Part shown: in pieces, positions 5,632 through 8,357 of the stretch
Layout: every line of letters starts with the position of its first letter
Numbering within the stretch: position 1 is the stretch's first letter
Source: Clostridia bacterium
Lineage (GTDB): Bacteria; Bacillota; Clostridia; UMGS1810
DNA: 8,357 nucleotides
Direction of reading: 5' to 3'
Assembly: GCA_017629325.1 (NCBI GenBank)
Contig: JAGBXL010000097.1
Coordinates: 1 to 8,357 of the forward strand
Made by a program: the position numbers and the translations under genes
Notes under the pieces: generated by a model
What the model was told of the DNA's origin: nothing
The model's input: the letters and a program-made list of their open reading frames with translations, nothing else
Databases searched by the model: none

Positions 5632-7803
5632 ATGAATCATACAGATATGAATATTACCGATACTCTGCGTGAGAATTATATGCCCTACGCCATGAGTGTT
5701 ATTATATCGCGAGCACTTCCCGAAATAGACGGATTTAAGCCTTCACACAGAAAGCTTCTTTATACTATGTATAAAATGAATCTTATAAAAGGGGCAAGAA
5801 CCAAATCGGCAAATGTTGTGGGGCAGACAATGAAATTGAATCCTCATGGCGACGGTGCTATTTACGAAACGATGGTCAGGTTGACAAAAGGAAATGAAAC
5901 CCTTCTGCACCCTTTTGTTGATTCAAAGGGTAACTTTGCAAAGCACTATTCAAGGGATATGGCTTATGCTGCATCGAGATACACCGAGGTAAAGCTTGAT
6001 GAAATATGCAGCGAGCTATTTAGAGACATAGATAAAAACACCGTTGATTTTACCGACAACTATGACGGTACTTTAAAAGAGCCTACTCTACTGCCCGTTA
6101 CTTTTCCTAACATTCTGGTTAATCCAAATCAGGGTATTGCCGTTGGTATGGCAAACAATGTGTGCAGTTTTAACCTTAAGGAAGTTTGCGAAACAACTAT
6201 TGCATATTTAAAAAATTCAAAGTGCGACATATATAAAACTCTTCTTGCACCTGATTTTGCAACGGGAGCAGAGCTTATATATGACGAAGCTGCCATAAAA
6301 CAGATTTATGAAACAGGTAAGGGCAGTATAAAATTAAGAAGTAAATATCGCTACGACAAGAAAAACAGCGTTATTGAAATTTATGAAATCCCCTACACTA
6401 CCACTGCAGAAGCTATTATTGATAAAACAATTGAGCTTATTAAACTTGGCAAAGTAAAAGAAATAACAGACCTTAGAGACGAAACAGATTTAAGCGGCTT
6501 AAAAATTACTCTTGATATTAAAAAGAGCACAGATGTTGCAAAGCTTATGGGCAAGCTCTTTAAAATGACGCCTCTTGAAGATACCTTTAGCTGCAACTTT
6601 AATATTCTATGCGGTACAACACCAAAGGTTATGGGCATTGCCGAGATTTTAGACAAATGGACACAGTTCAGAATGGACTGTATTGTTAGAAGAATTAAAT
6701 ATGACATAAATAAGCTTACTCACAGATTACATCTTTTGGAAGGCTTAAAGCTTATTTTACTGGATATTGACAAAGCTATTAAAATTATAAGGGATACCGA
6801 AAAAGACGAAGATGTTATTCCCAACCTTATGAGAGGCTTTGAAATAGACGAAATTCAGGCAGATTACATTGCAGATATTAAGCTTCGTAATTTAAACAAG
6901 GAATATATTTTAAAAAGAATTCAGGACGTTGATGATTTAGAAAAAGAATTAGACAGACTGGACGCAATTGTAAAAGATGAGAAAGAAATTAAAAAGATTA
7001 TCATAGCCGAATTAAAAGATGTTGCCAAAAAATATGGAACAGATAGAAAAACAGACATTATTTATGATGATGTTACTGAAGAATTTGACGAATCGGCTAT
7101 GATTGAGGATTACAACTTAAGAATTTTCTTTACTCACGATAATTACCTTAAAAAGATAAGCCATATTTCACTTCGTTCAAGCGGTGCTCACAAGCTTAAA
7201 GACGACGACTACATTGTTTGCGAATGGGACAGCACCAACAAGGCAGAACTGATACTCTTTAGTGATAAGCAAAATGCCTACAAGATAAGACTTCATGAAG
7301 TTGAAGACTGCAAAGCAAGCGAGATGGGACATTATATTCCAAACATTGTGGAAATGGAGCCCGACGAGAAAATTTTATATGCTATTCCCACATCGGACTA
7401 CTCGGGAGATGTTCTCTTTGTATTTGAAAATGGCAAGGGTGCAAAGGTTTCAATGAAATGCTACGAAACCAAAACCAACAGAAAGAAGCTTGTTAATGCA
7501 TATTATGGCAAACAGAAGCTTGTTGGAATTAAATACCTGCAAAATGATGAGGATATTGTTATTTATTCATCGCTTGACAAGATAGTTATATTCAATACCT
7601 CACTTATGGAATCCAAAGCATCAAGAGAATCAATGGGCGTTAGCCTTATGAATATGAAAAAGAAGAGTACGGTTGCCAAAATTGAGTATTTAAAAGATGT
7701 GAAGTTTGCTGATCCGTCTTATTACACAGCAAAAAACATTCCTGCTTCTGGATATTATCTTAAAGATGAGGATAATGACACGGGACAATTAAGTTTATTC
7801 TAA
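5632..7803 (+). CDS. parC: Type IIA DNA topoisomerase subunit A (GyrA/ParC-like), divergent clostridial type
   Basis: A 723-residue DNA cleavage and religation subunit. The winged-helix core starts at once: Y16-M-P-Y-A-M-S-V-I-I-S-R-A-L-P, D33-G-F-K-P-S-H-R, the quinolone-determining stretch N70-P-H-G-D-G-A-I-Y-E79, G100-N-F, and active-site A-S-R116-Y117-T-E. G168-I169-A-V-G-M carries the Ile that intercalates DNA. A coiled-coil-rich connection follows (about 345-475), then a C-terminal domain with about four beta-pinwheel repeats (blades begin near 496, 539, 593 and 642). No GyrA box (Q-R-R-G-G-K-G) is visible; the equivalent place, near 515-520, reads S-S-G-A-H-K. This suggests relaxing or decatenating activity rather than negative supercoiling. 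The last five residues are Q-L-S-L-F, after an acidic tail. The ATG at 5632 has AAGGAGGG 6-7 nt upstream; the second ATG (5647) is too far from it. Partner of the subunit encoded just upstream, with which it should form an A2B2 enzyme. Confidence 0.92.
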   Translation: MNHTDMNITDTLRENYMPYAMSVIISRALPEIDGFKPSHRKLLYTMYKMNLIKGARTKSANVVGQTMKLNPHGDGAIYETMVRLTKGNETLLHPFVDSKGNFAKHYSRDMAYAASRYTEVKLDEICSELFRDIDKNTVDFTDNYDGTLKEPTLLPVTFPNILVNPNQGIAVGMANNVCSFNLKEVCETTIAYLKNSKCDIYKTLLAPDFATGAELIYDEAAIKQIYETGKGSIKLRSKYRYDKKNSVIEIYEIPYTTTAEAIIDKTIELIKLGKVKEITDLRDETDLSGLKITLDIKKSTDVAKLMGKLFKMTPLEDTFSCNFNILCGTTPKVMGIAEILDKWTQFRMDCIVRRIKYDINKLTHRLHLLEGLKLILLDIDKAIKIIRDTEKDEDVIPNLMRGFEIDEIQADYIADIKLRNLNKEYILKRIQDVDDLEKELDRLDAIVKDEKEIKKIIIAELKDVAKKYGTDRKTDIIYDDVTEEFDESAMIEDYNLRIFFTHDNYLKKISHISLRSSGAHKLKDDDYIVCEWDSTNKAELILFSDKQNAYKIRLHEVEDCKASEMGHYIPNIVEMEPDEKILYAIPTSDYSGDVLFVFENGKGAKVSMKCYETKTNRKKLVNAYYGKQKLVGIKYLQNDEDIVIYSSLDKIVIFNTSLMESKASRESMGVSLMNMKKKSTVAKIEYLKDVKFADPSYYTAKNIPASGYYLKDEDNDTGQLSLF

Positions 7804-7816
7804 ACAGATATATATT

Positions 7817-7856
7817 AAAACACCGGTAAAACTGATGATTTTTACCGGTGTTTTTT
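7817..7856 (+). terminator. Intrinsic terminator of the topoisomerase operon
   Basis: The arm CACCGGTAAAA (7821-7831) pairs perfectly with TTTTACCGGTG (7840-7850), and the stem is extended by four A-T pairs (7817-7820 with 7851-7854). The loop is 8 nt and a six-T run (7851-7856) follows. It begins 13 bp after the stop of the subunit A gene. On the other strand the hairpin is followed by TTTTAATATA, so some bidirectional action is possible. Confidence 0.93.
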
Positions 7857-7885
7857 GTGTGAAATAGAAAAAATGATTAGAACGC

Positions 7886-7918
7886 AAAAAGAGAGCATAT
7901 TAAATATGCTCTCTTTTT
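7886..7918 (-). terminator. Terminator of tuf, bidirectional in form
   Basis: An almost perfect palindrome: AAAAAGAGAGCATAT (7886-7900) pairs with ATATGCTCTCTTTTT (7904-7918), a 15-bp stem with a 3-nt loop. On the minus strand it lies about 20 bp beyond the tuf stop and its descending arm ends in TTTTT, as expected for tuf termination. The plus strand also ends in TTTTT, so it can back up the topoisomerase terminator. A smaller palindrome AAGCCTTAAGGCTT (7921-7934) sits between it and the tuf stop. Confidence 0.85.
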
Positions 7919-7937
7919 ATAAGCCTTAAGGCTTTAA

Positions 7938-8357
7938 TTATTTAATGATTGAAGAAACAACGCCGGAACCAACAGTTCTGCCACCTTCACGGATAGCGAA
8001 TCTGAGACCTTCTTCGATAGCGATAGGAGTGATAAGTTCAACTTCCATTGTTACGTTATCGCCAGGCATACACATTTCAACACCATCGGGTAATTTGATT
8101 ACGCCGGTAACGTCAGTTGTTCTGAAGAAGAACTGAGGTCTGTAGTTGTTGAAGAATGGTGTGTGACGGCCACCTTCATCTTTAGTAAGAACGTAAACTT
8201 CGCCTTTGAAAGCTGTGTGAGGATTGATTGTGCCGGGTTTAGCAAGAACCTGTCCTCTTTCGATTTCGTTTCTCTGAACACCTCTGAGGAGAGCACCTAC
8301 GTTATCACCAGCCTGAGCGTCGTCAAGCTGTTTTCTGAACATTTCAAGACCTGTGAT
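7938..8357 (-). CDS. tuf: Elongation factor Tu, C-terminal 139 residues (runs off the right edge)
   Basis: This is the end of EF-Tu, the GTPase that brings aminoacyl-tRNA to the ribosome. The reading frame is open to the window edge: codons before the Met at 8342 read I-T-G-L-E, which precedes M-F-R-K as in other EF-Tu proteins. So that Met is internal, and the true start lies beyond the window. Visible landmarks of domains 2 and 3 are L-L-R-G-V-Q-R, E-R-G-Q-V-L-A-K-P-G, G-G-R-H-T-P-F-F, Y-R-P-Q-F-F-F-R-T-T-D-V-T-G, M-P-G-D-N-V, and G-L-R-F-A-I-R-E-G-G-R-T-V-G-S-G-V-V. The GTP-binding domain is not in the window. The stop TAA at 7940-7938 is followed by a strong terminator. The gene is convergent with the topoisomerase operon. 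Codon choice is noticeably more selective than in the neighbours (many GTT, GGT, CGT, AAC), as expected for a highly expressed gene. Confidence 0.97.
   Translation of the reverse strand: MTGLEMFRKQLDDAQAGDNVGALLRGVQRNEIERGQVLAKPGTINPHTAFKGEVYVLTKDEGGRHTPFFNNYRPQFFFRTTDVTGVIKLPDGVEMCMPGDNVTMEVELITPIAIEEGLRFAIREGGRTVGSGVVSSIIK

Noticed and set aside
5647..5649. Alternative ATG start (Met6) for the ParC-like protein
   Set aside because: AAGGAGGG is ideally spaced for ATG 5632 and about 21 nt away from this codon.
7921..7934. Palindrome AAGCCTTAAGGCTT as a separate terminator or operator
   Set aside because: The stem is only 5 bp with no T-run. It lies just after the tuf stop and is better seen as part of the tuf 3' region.
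7945..8136. Plus-strand open frame opposite tuf
   Set aside because: It is antisense to a strongly conserved EF-Tu domain and has no independent support.
8340..8342. Met codon as the start of the tuf fragment
   Set aside because: The frame stays open to the window edge and the upstream codons (I-T-G-L-E) match EF-Tu sequence, so this Met is internal.

Overview
The window is an AT-rich chromosomal segment of a low-GC Gram-positive bacterium, most likely of class Clostridia (Firmicutes/Bacillota). Evidence for this is the AGGAGG-type ribosome sites, the near-consensus sigma-A promoters with 17-bp spacers, the coding style rich in AGA, ATA and AAA, and a divergent topoisomerase pair that I recall as typical of Clostridia. 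No sign of phage, transposon, CRISPR or tRNA was found. The coding layout is compact and looks like ordinary core genome.

Layout. (1) The left edge holds the start of a minus-strand gene, probably recD2 (RecD-like helicase). A 181-bp divergent intergenic region separates it from a plus-strand operon and carries one good sigma-A promoter in each direction. (2) Positions 301-3486 form a four-gene operon with no gaps: a YfcE-type metallophosphoesterase, a biotin protein ligase without the DNA-binding domain, a small two-helix membrane protein of unknown function, and a PLP enzyme of the Orn/Lys/Arg decarboxylase family. The genes abut or overlap (0 bp gap, 17-bp overlap, 4-bp ATGA overlap), and the unit ends at a clear intrinsic terminator (3494-3524). 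(3) Positions 3634-7803 form a two-gene operon with its own promoter. It encodes a GyrB/ParE-like ATPase subunit and a GyrA/ParC-like cleavage subunit, which together should make an A2B2 type IIA topoisomerase. (4) Two strong hairpins follow, one for the topoisomerase operon and one for the convergent tuf gene. The right edge carries the last 139 codons of tuf (EF-Tu) on the minus strand.

Functionally, the first operon mixes housekeeping activities with no obvious shared pathway: a phosphodiesterase, biotinylation of carboxylases, an unknown membrane protein, and an amino-acid-decarboxylase-like protein. The second operon is for DNA topology. Its subunits keep the catalytic residues (GHKL ATPase, TOPRIM acidic residues, active-site Tyr). 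They differ from textbook gyrase and topoisomerase IV at several otherwise conserved positions, and they lack a GyrA box.

The most interesting points are: a C-terminal QLSLF pentapeptide on the ParC-like subunit, which matches the consensus bacterial sliding-clamp binding motif; non-canonical residues in its quinolone-determining region; the replaced active-site histidines in the decarboxylase-like enzyme; and the small membrane protein embedded between birA and the decarboxylase. No wholly new multi-gene system is evident.
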